Source: Clostridiales bacterium (GTDB lineage Bacteria > Bacillota > Clostridia > Saccharofermentanales > Saccharofermentanaceae). From it: a DNA stretch of 39,845 bases. The translations under genes and the position numbers were made by a program. The DNA lies in contig JAFWFV010000055.1 of NCBI GenBank assembly GCA_017515465.1, forward strand, positions 1 to 39,845, given 5' to 3'. Positions 24,229 to 32,326 of this stretch are shown piece by piece. A model generated the notes under the pieces. That model saw only the letters and a program-made list of their open reading frames with translations. It did not search any database and had not been told where the DNA came from. Every line of letters starts with the position of its first letter. Position 1 is the stretch's first letter.

Positions 24229-24858
24229 TTATTTGCGCTTGATAACGCTGAATACTGTGGCACCGATGCCAAAGAGTGTTACGAGAACACCGATGATCAT
24301 GATGATGGGCAGTCCTGTCTGTGCAGGATATACCGCATACTTGTAGCATGTGCCCTCGATGAAATCATCCTCATATCCCATATCCTCAAGGTATTCCTTG
24401 AAGAATCCGATGCTCTCGTCATCCATCTCCTTGACGATACCGTCGATCTCGATAGTCTCAGGATTGAACTCAAAAGCATCATCATCCATCCACCAGTCGA
24501 TAGTCTCATCAGCCAGCTTGTCATATTGAGCGAACAGATCCTTGTCATTAACATGGATGCCGATATAGTTAGCGATGTTGATGGAATCGCCGGACTCGCT
24601 GTATACGAGCTGAGGCATAGCATAGTCTCTCATTGTCTCTGTGCCGTCGTCCTTTGTTGTGATAACGAACGGATCAAAGAGAGCATTGAGGTTCATCTTT
24701 ACATGATCTCCGACTGCAAGTTCTGTCCAGTCAGTTTCAGGATCCGTAAGATCCTTGGGTGCCTTCTTGAGATTGACAAACTCGATGACACCGATAACCG
24801 TCAGAACGATACCAAGGACAGCAACAGCTATCCACCTGATAAGTGAAACAATTTTCAT
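24229..24858 (-). CDS. Two-TM protein with a large extracytoplasmic domain, function unknown
   Basis: 209 residues. Membrane helices lie at about 7-27 and 182-203 with basic flanks on the inside (KRK end), so about 150 residues should face outward. The loop is acidic (DDDAFEFNPETIEI, KEMDDES) and starts with TDWTELAVGDHVKMNL. The overall design, with a conserved ELAVGDHV segment after the first helix, resembles uncharacterised DUF6709-like clostridial membrane proteins, but this is from memory. The ATG has GGAGGGG 6-7 nt upstream. A good promoter sits in the 48-bp gap after the DUF1015 gene. Confidence 0.72.
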   Translation of the reverse strand: MKIVSLIRWIAVAVLGIVLTVIGVIEFVNLKKAPKDLTDPETDWTELAVGDHVKMNLNALFDPFVITTKDDGTETMRDYAMPQLVYSESGDSINIANYIGIHVNDKDLFAQYDKLADETIDWWMDDDAFEFNPETIEIDGIVKEMDDESIGFFKEYLEDMGYEDDFIEGTCYKYAVYPAQTGLPIIMIIGVLVTLFGIGATVFSVIKRK

Positions 24859-24888
24859 ATAAACCCCTCCGAATGAAAAATACGGTTT

Positions 24889-24917
24889 ATTATATCAGAG
24901 AATCTTTTATCTGATAA
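24889..24917 (-). promoter_or_regulatory. Promoter of the two-TM protein / lipoprotein pair
   Basis: Minus strand: -35 TTATCA (24912-24917), 17-bp spacer, extended -10 TGATATAAT with hexamer at 24889-24894. The -35 falls in the last codons of the DUF1015 gene. Confidence 0.65.
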
Positions 24918-26184
24918 CCCTGGCTTCCAGATAAAATCTCTTCTCGAAAGCCTCGCCCATGGAGAAGGTCTTGCGGGGAAATACACCGTCCCTGGCAACG
25001 GTCTCAAAGAAAGAGTCCTTGGATATCTCAGGAAGCAGTATCCCGATGTTGTTGCCGATGGCCAGCTTTCTGACGGAATCCTCGCCGTGGATATAATCAA
25101 CGCCCAGACCTGCCTTGTCGATGATCTGCTGAACGGAACCTACCGCAAGGGAATGAGGAGCATTGGCTATTATCGATACATACTTGTCAGGAGCGCCTTC
25201 TGATACGACGGTAAAGCGCTGTCCCTCACCTGAAGGCTCATCTGATACCTTTACATTTTCCTCACCTGCAGCATCTTTTACGAGTCCGATGAACTTCTCG
25301 AAAGAAACGTCAAATACCACACGGTGGATGGGCTCGAAATCCAGTCCTTTGTCGTGGATGTTTACGACCTCTACGAGAGCGAAACGTGCAGGGTGGTCAT
25401 TTCTCTGATCCTCAGGCAGGGTCTCCCTTACCTGTTCCCAGTATGCCTTGGCGGAAGCGAGGGAATGGTTTCCGTCTCCTACCAGATAGAGGAGTCCGTC
25501 GCCGCCGGCATCAAGTATCTCTTCCAACGCCTTTCTGATGTCTTCTGCGATCTCTGAATCGTCGCTGATATATACGCCCTTGATATGTCCGCAGTCCTGC
25601 ATGAGATCCGTATCATATACAGGCTCGATGCCTGTTCTCCTGGCTTCTGCCCAGGCTCTCTCGATGACATTTCCCGTAGGATCGTCGATGAGGAGCATTA
25701 CGTGTGGCAGCTCGATGGGAGAATTGGAACGGATCATGACCCTGGGAGGTATCCTCTCCAGTACCGTTCCCTCAGTAGCCCTGATGAGAGCCTTATCCTC
25801 AGGCCTGAATGAGTATGTCTCCAAGTCTATTGCAATGACCAGTCCCTTACGTGATGGATGCAGTGATGTCAGTCTGTCCGTGAGGATATATCCCGGGCCG
25901 AGCTTTCTGAAGACATTGCCGTTCAGGTATTCTTCTGCTGACTTCTTGATGTCTTCCAGTCTCTTTGCCTTCTGCTCCTCTGTCTCAACCGGCAGATAAT
26001 ACTCCGGCAGTATGAGCCTCAAGGTCGAGGGGGCATCCCCTACTATCTCTTCCGCATTTGTCCAGTAATCAGGTTCTGATGTGTACTGGTCACAGGCGAT
26101 GACAGCCCATTTCGTCATATCCGTTCCGTCATCCGGAAGCAGTATCTCAGGCGCGGCCAATCCTATCTTGCTGTAAATGTTCAC
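24907..26184 (-). CDS. DUF1015 family protein
   Basis: 425 residues of the widespread DUF1015 family. Recognisable segments are AVIACDQYTSEPDYW near the N-terminus, ILTDRL, a central YLVGDGNHSLASAKAYWE, NHPARFALVEVVNIHD and FEPIHRVVF. The family has no established reaction; members often carry conserved Asp/His/Asn residues in the GDGNHS motif that look like an active site. It starts at GTG with AAGGAG 7 nt upstream and overlaps the EAL gene by 4 bp, so the two are translationally coupled. Confidence 0.82.
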   Translation of the reverse strand: MNIYSKIGLAAPEILLPDDGTDMTKWAVIACDQYTSEPDYWTNAEEIVGDAPSTLRLILPEYYLPVETEEQKAKRLEDIKKSAEEYLNGNVFRKLGPGYILTDRLTSLHPSRKGLVIAIDLETYSFRPEDKALIRATEGTVLERIPPRVMIRSNSPIELPHVMLLIDDPTGNVIERAWAEARRTGIEPVYDTDLMQDCGHIKGVYISDDSEIAEDIRKALEEILDAGGDGLLYLVGDGNHSLASAKAYWEQVRETLPEDQRNDHPARFALVEVVNIHDKGLDFEPIHRVVFDVSFEKFIGLVKDAAGEENVKVSDEPSGEGQRFTVVSEGAPDKYVSIIANAPHSLAVGSVQQIIDKAGLGVDYIHGEDSVRKLAIGNNIGILLPEISKDSFFETVARDGVFPRKTFSMGEAFEKRFYLEARVIR

Positions 26185-28124
26185 TTTTTATCTCCTTCTG
26201 TTTCTTTATTCCTGCTTGCTACCTTGATGAATTCTCCCTCAGGTACGGGCTTTGAGAAGTAGAATCCCTGCAGGTAATCTACACCCAGTGGTTCCAGGAG
26301 CTTTATCTGCTCTTCTGTCTCAACGCCTTCAACTAATATACCCCTCTTCATCTGTTTTATCATCCTTATGCTGTTTTCCAGGATGATCTTGCCCATTTCG
26401 CTCTTCTGGGCCTCCCACAGTATGCTCTTGTCTATCTTGATAACGTCAAGATCGAGAGAGAACAGTGCGCTCATGTTGGAATAACCCGTTCCGTAGTCAT
26501 CCATGGAGAACATGAATCCTTCGGATTTAAGTGCCTTGATGACGTCACTTAATATCTTGTAATCATCAGAGGCCCAGGATTCCGTTATCTCGAAATTGAT
26601 AAAGCTCTTATCCACTCCCGCTTCTTCCACTATGCCGATTATATGCTCGACAAAGCCGGGCTTGATACACTGCATTACCGACAGGTTTACGTTAATACTG
26701 CCCAATCCCAGTTCTTTCGGCTTGCCGCTCTGGATGAACCTGCAGACTTCAAAGAGGACGAAATCATCGATATCGTCGATCATGCCGTTCCTCTCCGCTA
26801 TGGGGATGAACTCGTCGGGATAGACATTTCCCAGGAGCTTGTCGTGCATCCTGATCAGGGCTTCCGCGCCGTGCAGCTTTCTGTCCATCAGATTATAAGT
26901 AGGCTGATAATATACCTCGAAACTCTTCTCCGCCAGGCCCCTGTTGATGGCCTTGGCAACTTCCGTCCTCCTGACCAGGTAGCTCATGTCTTCTGCCATC
27001 AGGATCTTTTTGTCGTTATCTGTCGGGATCGGGCTTTCGAACATGTAGACAGCATCCTGAGCGGAGCTGATGGTGCCGGGGAGTTCAGTTATCATGATCA
27101 CCGCATTAAGCAGAAGCAGGGAATCCTTTACTCTCCATGGACGGTCAAATCTGGTTACAAGATCATTAGCCAGGCGCTTTGCCTTCTCGCCTCCCACATC
27201 GGGCAGCACGATAACAAAAGTTCCGGGACTGATGTGATATACCTGAGTCCTGTGGACCACCTTCTTGAGGAAGCCCTCTATCGTAAGGGATATGGTTGTG
27301 GCATATTCGGAGCCCGTGACCCTGGCAACAACTTCGGGATTCGTGATCCTCAGGCAGACCAGCTTCATGTTGCGCCTGTTGTTGAGGAATACGCCCATAT
27401 CGATAATGAATGCCTTGCGGTTATAGAACCCGGTATCCGAGTCAAGCCAGAAATCATCATCCTCAACGCAAAGCATGAGACCCGTGAGGCCCAATGCCTC
27501 TGCGATCAGCTCCGTCTTGAGATCGTGGCTGACGAGCTGTATCAGGATACCTGTCAGGGTCAGTACGGAAAAGACGATGAGTGCCTTTCGGTATTTGAAG
27601 AAGAGAACCTGCCACGAGTGCATCAGGAATGCCAGAGCCAGGATCATGAATACTGCAGCGGACAGGTAGATTACATATTCTCCCCAGTGCCTGTGGAATA
27701 CGAACCTGCTGTCGAAACTGTACACGAAATTAAATACGGGGTTTGTCAGGGCCAGGATCTCAGCAAACAGGAACAGGAATATCAGGCTCCACCTGCGGAT
27801 CTTATTGGTCGTAATCGAGATAGAGCATACATTTGCCACATAGTAGTAGAACAGTGGCGCCAATGCAGTATGTGTAATGAAATATAGCAGTGTTGCAGTG
27901 TCATGAAGGATATAATGGGGATAATTGGTAGTCACCCACGGAATAGTAACCACGCCGATGGCATCACACATGGAATTGAACGCAACAATAACCAGCATCA
28001 GCACGAATGCGATGCTCTGCTTTTTATCCGTCCTTCCCTGTATCTTGGTAAAGATCAGATTAGAGGCACAGATAAGTAATGTGGCTATGTCGAAAGCCAG
28101 ATGAAACTGGTTTATCTCGGTCAC
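26181..28124 (-). CDS. Membrane-bound c-di-GMP phosphodiesterase (7TM - degenerate GGDEF - EAL)
   Basis: 647 residues, GTG start with GAGG 8 nt upstream. Seven or so membrane segments (about 9-220) resemble the 7TM input module of histidine kinases. A GGDEF fold (about 225-365) is decayed: SPGTF (299-303) replaces GGDEF, so it cannot be a cyclase. The EAL domain (about 385-640) has all the usual catalytic residues: E421 in EALIR, N480, E512, D542-D543 in DDYGTGYS, K563, E599 and Q619. It should hydrolyse c-di-GMP to pGpG. It lies 10 bp after the RsbW-like kinase gene and overlaps DUF1015, so it is part of the STAS/kinase operon. Confidence 0.9.
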   Translation of the reverse strand: MTEINQFHLAFDIATLLICASNLIFTKIQGRTDKKQSIAFVLMLVIVAFNSMCDAIGVVTIPWVTTNYPHYILHDTATLLYFITHTALAPLFYYYVANVCSISITTNKIRRWSLIFLFLFAEILALTNPVFNFVYSFDSRFVFHRHWGEYVIYLSAAVFMILALAFLMHSWQVLFFKYRKALIVFSVLTLTGILIQLVSHDLKTELIAEALGLTGLMLCVEDDDFWLDSDTGFYNRKAFIIDMGVFLNNRRNMKLVCLRITNPEVVARVTGSEYATTISLTIEGFLKKVVHRTQVYHISPGTFVIVLPDVGGEKAKRLANDLVTRFDRPWRVKDSLLLLNAVIMITELPGTISSAQDAVYMFESPIPTDNDKKILMAEDMSYLVRRTEVAKAINRGLAEKSFEVYYQPTYNLMDRKLHGAEALIRMHDKLLGNVYPDEFIPIAERNGMIDDIDDFVLFEVCRFIQSGKPKELGLGSINVNLSVMQCIKPGFVEHIIGIVEEAGVDKSFINFEITESWASDDYKILSDVIKALKSEGFMFSMDDYGTGYSNMSALFSLDLDVIKIDKSILWEAQKSEMGKIILENSIRMIKQMKRGILVEGVETEEQIKLLEPLGVDYLQGFYFSKPVPEGEFIKVASRNKETEGDKK

Positions 28125-28134
28125 TGGTCAGTCC

Positions 28135-28569
28135 TCAAACGGTCTTCTTGATATGAAGGATATTCTGACCGTTCTTGTACTCATAGGTAACGCTGTCCAT
28201 GGTCTGCTTGACCATAAAGATACCCAGACCGCCTATGGGCCTGTCCTCAGCGCCTAATGAAATATCAGGATCTTCCTTTGCGAGAGGATCGTATGGAATG
28301 CCGTGATCTATAAACGTAATAACTACTGCCTGAGGATCGTCCTCCACCTCGACCCTTACGGTCGCGGGACCCGTCTCAGGATTATAGGCATATCTGGCAA
28401 TATTACTGAAGAGCTCATCGATGGCAATGTCTATCTGCATCTGAGCCTTCATGCTGCAGTCGATCTTCTCCAGTTCCGAGTTGACAAACTCAGTTACCTG
28501 CTCGATGTTCTCAAGTGTAGCCTCAATGGACAGTTCACTGCCATTATTTGATCTGTTGTCTGTATCCAT
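28135..28569 (-). CDS. RsbW/SpoIIAB-like serine kinase (anti-sigma factor family ATPase)
   Basis: 144 residues from the ATG at 28569, four bases after the STAS stop. There is no good ribosome site, so coupling is likely; a TTG at 28581 is the alternative. HATPase_c_2 (GHKL) fold: IDIAIDELFSNIARYAY is the N-box, FIDHGIPYDP the G1 region, GGLGIFMVKQ the G2 lid. Such proteins phosphorylate a partner STAS protein on Ser and bind a sigma factor or another target. No sigma factor or PP2C phosphatase gene is adjacent, so the target is unknown; the neighbouring EAL protein is one candidate. Confidence 0.88.
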   Translation of the reverse strand: MDTDNRSNNGSELSIEATLENIEQVTEFVNSELEKIDCSMKAQMQIDIAIDELFSNIARYAYNPETGPATVRVEVEDDPQAVVITFIDHGIPYDPLAKEDPDISLGAEDRPIGGLGIFMVKQTMDSVTYEYKNGQNILHIKKTV

Positions 28570-28573
28570 TTGA

Positions 28574-28873
28574 TCAGCCAATTGTAAGGATATCGGCGAA
28601 ACCTGTTACCTCGAAGATCTCCATGATGGTATCGTTAACATTGATGAGCTTCATTGAGCCCTGCTTGTTCATTACCTTCTGAGCTCCGAGAAGAACACGG
28701 AGTCCTGCAGATGAAATGTATTCCAGCTTAGCAAGATCCATCGTGATGGATGTAAGGCCGTCGATAACGCCCTTGAGCTCATTCTCGAAATCAGGTGAAG
28801 TAATCGTGTCAAGACGACCTTCCAGTGCGAATGTAGCCTCACTTCCGTTTACTTCCTTCTTAATGTCCAGCAT
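28574..28873 (-). CDS. STAS-domain anti-sigma factor antagonist
   Basis: 99 residues, one STAS domain. The phosphorylation loop YISSAGLRVLLGAQK carries the conserved Ser pair (residues 53-54) that RsbW-type kinases modify. The ATG has AGGAGG 8 nt upstream. It immediately precedes the RsbW-like kinase gene (stop and start four bases apart) and follows the ParB-like/BMP gene by 30 bp. The pair forms a partner-switching switch; its output is not visible here. Confidence 0.9.
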   Translation of the reverse strand: MLDIKKEVNGSEATFALEGRLDTITSPDFENELKGVIDGLTSITMDLAKLEYISSAGLRVLLGAQKVMNKQGSMKLINVNDTIMEIFEVTGFADILTIG

Positions 28874-28903
28874 GTAAAATACCTCCTCTACTATTGTTTT
28901 ATA

Positions 28904-30784
28904 TCATGCTTCGTCTGACAGGATCTCTCCGTCGATATTATCATTTAACCAGTTTATATTAAGTATATCACTTTCTGCGCGTTTGAAACCTGCGGCTTTT
29001 GCCTCGTATTTTCCGTCATTGCTGTGGATCTCTCCTGCAAAGGGTCCAAGGTGTCCGTTGATCAGGGAATCCTTGAACATGGACAGCATGTTCCTAGTCT
29101 GGTACGGGATCTTGGGAGTCCTGATATCTACGACCCCGGTGGACAGACCGAACCAGTAGTTGGCCGCCGTCCTTCTGTCGATGATCTCGTTGATGCTCCA
29201 TGTGCCTGCCAGTACGGACTGGACGATCTGGACATAGTACTTGCCCCAGTTAAAGTAAGGAGCTCCGATATATTCCTCCCTGTCCTCCGTGAGCCTGTAG
29301 ACGCCGGGGCGCACCGATGCGCCGGATCCTGACGTGTACTCGTAGTCGGCAAACATGGTGACGTTTTCCGCCATCCATCTGGATCTGAGATCGGATGAGG
29401 ATGACCTGCCGGGGATCTCCAGTTTGATCCTGCATTCCGGATCGATCATGGCCACGCCTATGGCAAATGCGTTGAGATCGATAAGGCTCAGGTTATTCAT
29501 CTCCCTGATTATGTAGCCGATGTTTCCGCGGCGGCCCTCCAGCAGCATGGTGTTAGCCGTATAGATACCCATGAGGAAGCACGCCTCATAGAGCTTGCCC
29601 TGATAGCATCTGAGGGAAGCATAGGACTGCCCGGATGCACATGTGAGGAATTTAACATCAGGATGATGCACAGCGGTCTTGAGAACGTCCTGGAGCATGT
29701 CCGGTGATACTGCGAATATGATCTCGTTATTATCGGAAACCGCCTTGTCCAGTGCCTGCTGAACACTGCCGAATGTAACGGAGGAATAGGAATTCGTCAC
29801 CACGTTGTCGTCGGTCATCTCATCAACATACAGACGTCCTGCCTCATGGCTGTCTATCCATCTGGACTCTTCTATGTCGCCGTCGTAGATGAATCCGACC
29901 TTAAGAGGATTGGCAGCTGTATATTTCCTGGTCTTGGAGAACATCGCCATGATGCCTGTGGGCTTGTCCCCGGCATCCGGTGCATCCGTCAGGAATGCCA
30001 CATTATCCCTGCCTGCAACGAGTTCGTTGGATGCCAGCTTGATGTTCTTGATTATCTGTTCGTTGGAATCAACGGAGAGTGTCTTCATGGAGAAGATGGA
30101 GATATACATCAGGAAAGCATCGCTGACCAGAAATACGTCATCGATCTTCAGTTCAGCCTTCATGTTCCTGCTGAACTTGTAGAAAGCTGATTTAAGGTCC
30201 TTGCACAGATCCTCTGGCCATTTATCCTCCAGGTTCTGTCCCAGGAGCTCAGCCAGCTTGGCATACTCACCGGGTTCGCTGAATACGATGAGGAAGTTCT
30301 TTGTAACCTTGTAGAAGTCCATGTATTCGTAATATGCCCTGACTTCCTTGGTATCGTTCTTCGCCGGGATGATCCTGGTAACGTCAGCCAGGATGTAATC
30401 CACCTTGCCGAACTTGGATACGGAAACTCTCTTGTTCCCTTCCTGAACATAGTACTGGTTCATGTATTCGTAGACCTTGATGGCATCCCTGATACCCTCG
30501 GTCTTAAATGAATCATAAAGGTTGGACCACTTGATGCCGAACTCGGTATCCTCACCCAGGAGGGGCATGAAATTATTGGCAAAGGCGCTGTTCCTGCCCG
30601 CTTCCTTGTTGCCCTTGATACGGTCGATGGGGAGTTCTATCAGGCCCAGATGGCGCTGACTTAATGAATTGTTGACTTCATCCAGGGAATCCAATACGGG
30701 AAGATATGGAGAAGTTCCGTTCCTGACGGCCTCTCTGACAGCTTTCTCTCCCATTTTCTTGGCGGCTTTGTAATCTTCCTTCAT
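28904..30784 (-). CDS. Cytoplasmic ParB-like / BMP-type ligand-binding fusion protein
   Basis: 626 residues from the ATG at 30784, which has GGAGG 7 nt upstream; an upstream TTG adding 13 residues is rejected. There is no signal peptide or membrane segment. Residues about 45-140 look like a ParB/sulfiredoxin-type fold: an ELPIDRIKG strand, then YYVQEGNKRVSVSKF in place of the usual IDGxHR element. A helical stretch follows (about 160-280). From about 293 to 590 it matches the Bmp/PnrA substrate-binding family (LKVGFIYDGDIEESRW, FGSVQQALDKAV, VKFLTCASGQ, YTANTMLLEG, GNIGYI). BMP proteins normally bind nucleosides outside the cell. Here it would be an intracellular sensor. It heads the STAS/kinase/EAL operon. 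Confidence 0.8.
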   Translation of the reverse strand: MKEDYKAAKKMGEKAVREAVRNGTSPYLPVLDSLDEVNNSLSQRHLGLIELPIDRIKGNKEAGRNSAFANNFMPLLGEDTEFGIKWSNLYDSFKTEGIRDAIKVYEYMNQYYVQEGNKRVSVSKFGKVDYILADVTRIIPAKNDTKEVRAYYEYMDFYKVTKNFLIVFSEPGEYAKLAELLGQNLEDKWPEDLCKDLKSAFYKFSRNMKAELKIDDVFLVSDAFLMYISIFSMKTLSVDSNEQIIKNIKLASNELVAGRDNVAFLTDAPDAGDKPTGIMAMFSKTRKYTAANPLKVGFIYDGDIEESRWIDSHEAGRLYVDEMTDDNVVTNSYSSVTFGSVQQALDKAVSDNNEIIFAVSPDMLQDVLKTAVHHPDVKFLTCASGQSYASLRCYQGKLYEACFLMGIYTANTMLLEGRRGNIGYIIREMNNLSLIDLNAFAIGVAMIDPECRIKLEIPGRSSSSDLRSRWMAENVTMFADYEYTSGSGASVRPGVYRLTEDREEYIGAPYFNWGKYYVQIVQSVLAGTWSINEIIDRRTAANYWFGLSTGVVDIRTPKIPYQTRNMLSMFKDSLINGHLGPFAGEIHSNDGKYEAKAAGFKRAESDILNINWLNDNIDGEILSDEA

Positions 30785-30822
30785 AGAGAGTCCTCCCGTC
30801 CGATTAACTAAAATACTCCTCA

Positions 30823-30852
30823 ATTATAATATATTTTTTGTGCAAACCACAA
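30823..30852 (-). promoter_or_regulatory. Promoter of the BMP-STAS-kinase-EAL operon
   Basis: Minus strand: -35 TTGTGG (30847-30852), 18-bp spacer, consensus -10 TATAAT (30823-30828), about 38 bp before the ATG. The -10 is strong and the -35 weak. Confidence 0.55.
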
Positions 30853-30868
30853 GACAATAATAAATATG

Positions 30869-30913
30869 CAGCAAATGAGTTGGGGTGGGGGCAACACCCC
30901 AACCATTTTGCTG
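30869..30913. repeat. Long imperfect inverted repeat in the rplT-BMP gap
   Basis: Two 19-bp arms around a 7-bp loop: CAGCAAATGAGTTGGGGTG on the plus strand against CAGCAAAATGGTTGGGGTG on the minus strand, differing only in the middle. The inner 8 bp (TTGGGGTG) are perfect. No T-run follows on either side, so it is not an ordinary terminator. It lies between the rplT terminator and the BMP promoter. It could be a REP-like repeat or a regulatory structure. Confidence 0.7.
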
Positions 30914-30934
30914 AATGGTCTGTAATATAACGCT

Positions 30935-30974
30935 AAAAAAAGAAAGGGACTGTCTCGATTACGAGACAGTCCCT
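30935..30974 (-). terminator. Terminator of infC-rpmI-rplT
   Basis: AGGGACTGTCTCG pairs perfectly over 13 bp with a 4-nt loop (stem 30945-30974), followed on the minus strand by TTCTTTTTTT. It sits 26 bp after the rplT stop. This is the strongest terminator in the window. Confidence 0.95.
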
Positions 30975-30999
30975 GTGAAAATACTATATCAGCTATTTA

Positions 31000-31353
31000 T
31001 CAGATAGCAGCCTTTGCCTTCTCAACGAGTGCTGTGAAGCCTGCGGGATCTGTGATGGCGATATCTGACAGGACCTTACGGTCGAGGTCGATGCCGGCCT
31101 TCTTCAGACCACCCATGAACTTGCTGTAGCTCATATCGTTAAGTCTGCAAGCAGCGTTGATCCTGACGATCCAAAGCTTACGGAAATCTCTCTTCTTCTG
31201 CTTTCTGTCACGGTAAGCATAGTTACCTGACTTCAGAACAGCCTGGTTAGCAACCTTGAACAGCTTGCTCTTGTGACCGAAATATCCCTTTGCCTGCTTT
31301 AAAATCTTATGATGACGGGCTCTTGTACGAATGCCTCTTTTTACTCTGGACAT
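31000..31353 (-). CDS. rplT: 50S ribosomal protein L20
   Basis: 117 residues, the standard length. N-terminal [22 protein letters not shown] with the long basic helix and [23 protein letters not shown] are diagnostic. L20 is an early-assembly 23S rRNA-binding protein. In Firmicutes it also represses its own infC-rpmI-rplT operon by binding the mRNA leader. It is last in the operon, 36 bp after rpmI, and is followed by a strong terminator. Confidence 0.98.
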   Translation of the reverse strand: MSRVKRGIRTRARHHKILKQAKGYFGHKSKLFKVANQAVLKSGNYAYRDRKQKKRDFRKLWIVRINAACRLNDMSYSKFMGGLKKAGIDLDRKVLSDIAITDPAGFTALVEKAKAAI

Positions 31354-31389
31354 GTTTTATTTCCTCCTAAATCTCGTGAATTATCTTGA

Positions 31390-31587
31390 TCAAGCGTAAG
31401 GGATCATCTTCTTGATAACCTTAGCATTTGCGTCAGCGCAAACCTGGCTGTGACGGAGATGTCTCATTCTCTTTGTAGGTCTCTTGCTGAGGATGTGGCT
31501 TCTGAATGACTGCTTGTGAAGCACTTTACCGCTTGCTGTGACCTTAAATCTTTTCTTTGATGAACTGTGTGTCTTCTGCTTAGGCAT
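31390..31587 (-). CDS. rpmI: 50S ribosomal protein L35
   Basis: 65 residues, normal for L35. The pattern [20 protein letters not shown] followed by [16 protein letters not shown] is characteristic. It lies between infC (23 bp gap) and rplT, the invariant bacterial order. It is a small basic protein of the large subunit. Confidence 0.97.
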   Translation of the reverse strand: MPKQKTHSSSKKRFKVTASGKVLHKQSFRSHILSKRPTKRMRHLRHSQVCADANAKVIKKMIPYA

Positions 31588-31610
31588 TATACTGTCCTCC
31601 TGTTAATTGA

Positions 31611-32141
31611 TTACTTCTTTTTGTTGGGCGTCAGATACATTACCATGTTACGGCCTTCGATCTTAGCCTTCTTGTCAACGCTGCCGTACTCAGTTACGCC
31701 CTCGGCAAATTTCTCCATTACCTCAAAGCCCTTTTCCTGGAACGCCATCTCGCGTCCTCTGAACCTGATATTGACCTTGACTCTGTCGCCGTTGGACAGG
31801 AACTTGATTACTGCTTTCTTCTTTACTTCGATGTCATGAACATCTGTATTGAGCTTCAGTCCGATTTCCTTGAGCTCTGTTTCCTTCTGCTTTTTCTTGG
31901 CTTCCTTCTCTCTTTTTCCCTTTTCGAAAAGGAATTTGCCGTAATCCATTATCCTGCATACAGGATTGTCAGGATTGTTTGAAATGCAAACGAGATCGAG
32001 ATCTGCTTCATCGGCCATCTCTCTGGCCTTCTCGATAGGTACCACACCGACCATGTTGCCTTCAGCGTCGATAAGCCTGACCTGAGGGAACTTGATAGCG
32101 TCACCTACCATCTGTGTTTCAGCTCCTTTAGCGATGTTCAT
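31611..32141 (-). CDS. infC: Translation initiation factor IF-3
   Basis: 176 residues. The N-domain has VRLIDAEGNMVGV and the linker RIMDYGKFLFEKGKREKEAKKKQK; the C-domain has EIGLKLNTDVHDIEVKKK and RFRGREMAFQEKG. IF-3 binds the 30S subunit, prevents premature joining and checks the start codon. The ATG used here lies only 3 nt after GGAGG. An ATC codon two triplets later (32135) has a better 9-nt spacing and would start the protein at I-A-K-G, similar to the ISKD start of B. subtilis IF-3, so a rare AUC start is possible. It heads the rpmI-rplT operon behind an attenuator leader. Confidence 0.95.
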   Translation of the reverse strand: MNIAKGAETQMVGDAIKFPQVRLIDAEGNMVGVVPIEKAREMADEADLDLVCISNNPDNPVCRIMDYGKFLFEKGKREKEAKKKQKETELKEIGLKLNTDVHDIEVKKKAVIKFLSNGDRVKVNIRFRGREMAFQEKGFEVMEKFAEGVTEYGSVDKKAKIEGRNMVMYLTPNKKK

Positions 32142-32278
32142 TCACCTCCAATCAAAATAAAAAAGAACGGATCCAGATCCGTTCTCACAACACCCTATAT
32201 GCCTTACAGCAATTAAAAAGTCTGTGACCTCTTTACCTAAGCTGGAGGTGAGAACGGAAAAGTTCTGCTTCAATTGAC
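32142..32278 (-). promoter_or_regulatory. infC-rpmI-rplT autoregulatory leader (L20-leader type)
   Basis: About 137-nt leader. In transcript order: a hairpin AGAAC/GTTCT (32251-32266), then an anti-element (32243-32257), then the terminator hairpin (32164-32185) before the infC ribosome site. The anti-element is complementary over 10 nt (32248-32257 against 32179-32188) to the 5' part of the terminator stem. It is also complementary over 9 nt (32243-32251 against 32142-32150) to the infC ribosome binding site. This matches the attenuation design known for L20 leaders; the exact Rfam match was not tested. Confidence 0.8.
32154..32185 (-). terminator. Attenuator terminator before infC
   Basis: AGAACGGATC and GATCCGTTCT (10-bp stem, minimal loop) followed on the minus strand by TTTTTTATTT, 13-44 bases before the infC ATG. 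It lies between promoter and gene, so it works as an attenuator. Confidence 0.85.
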
Positions 32279-32284
32279 CTGTGT

Positions 32285-32313
32285 ATATTATCCTTTATCG
32301 CTCATCCTGTCAA
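32285..32313 (-). promoter_or_regulatory. Promoter of infC-rpmI-rplT
   Basis: Minus strand: perfect -35 TTGACA (32308-32313), 17-bp spacer, -10 TAATAT (32285-32290). It starts just 14 bp after the rnhB stop. Predicted start near 32278. Confidence 0.75.
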
Positions 32314-32326
32314 GAGGATTCTTATA

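Noticed and set aside
24212..24349. 46-residue N-terminal extension of the lipoprotein
   Set aside because: It would bury the signal peptide and lipobox in the middle of the protein.
26643..27887. Long plus-strand ORF (414 codons) opposite the EAL gene
   Set aside because: It is a shadow of a well-conserved coding sequence with intact EAL motifs. Its product has no recognisable domain and no ribosome site.
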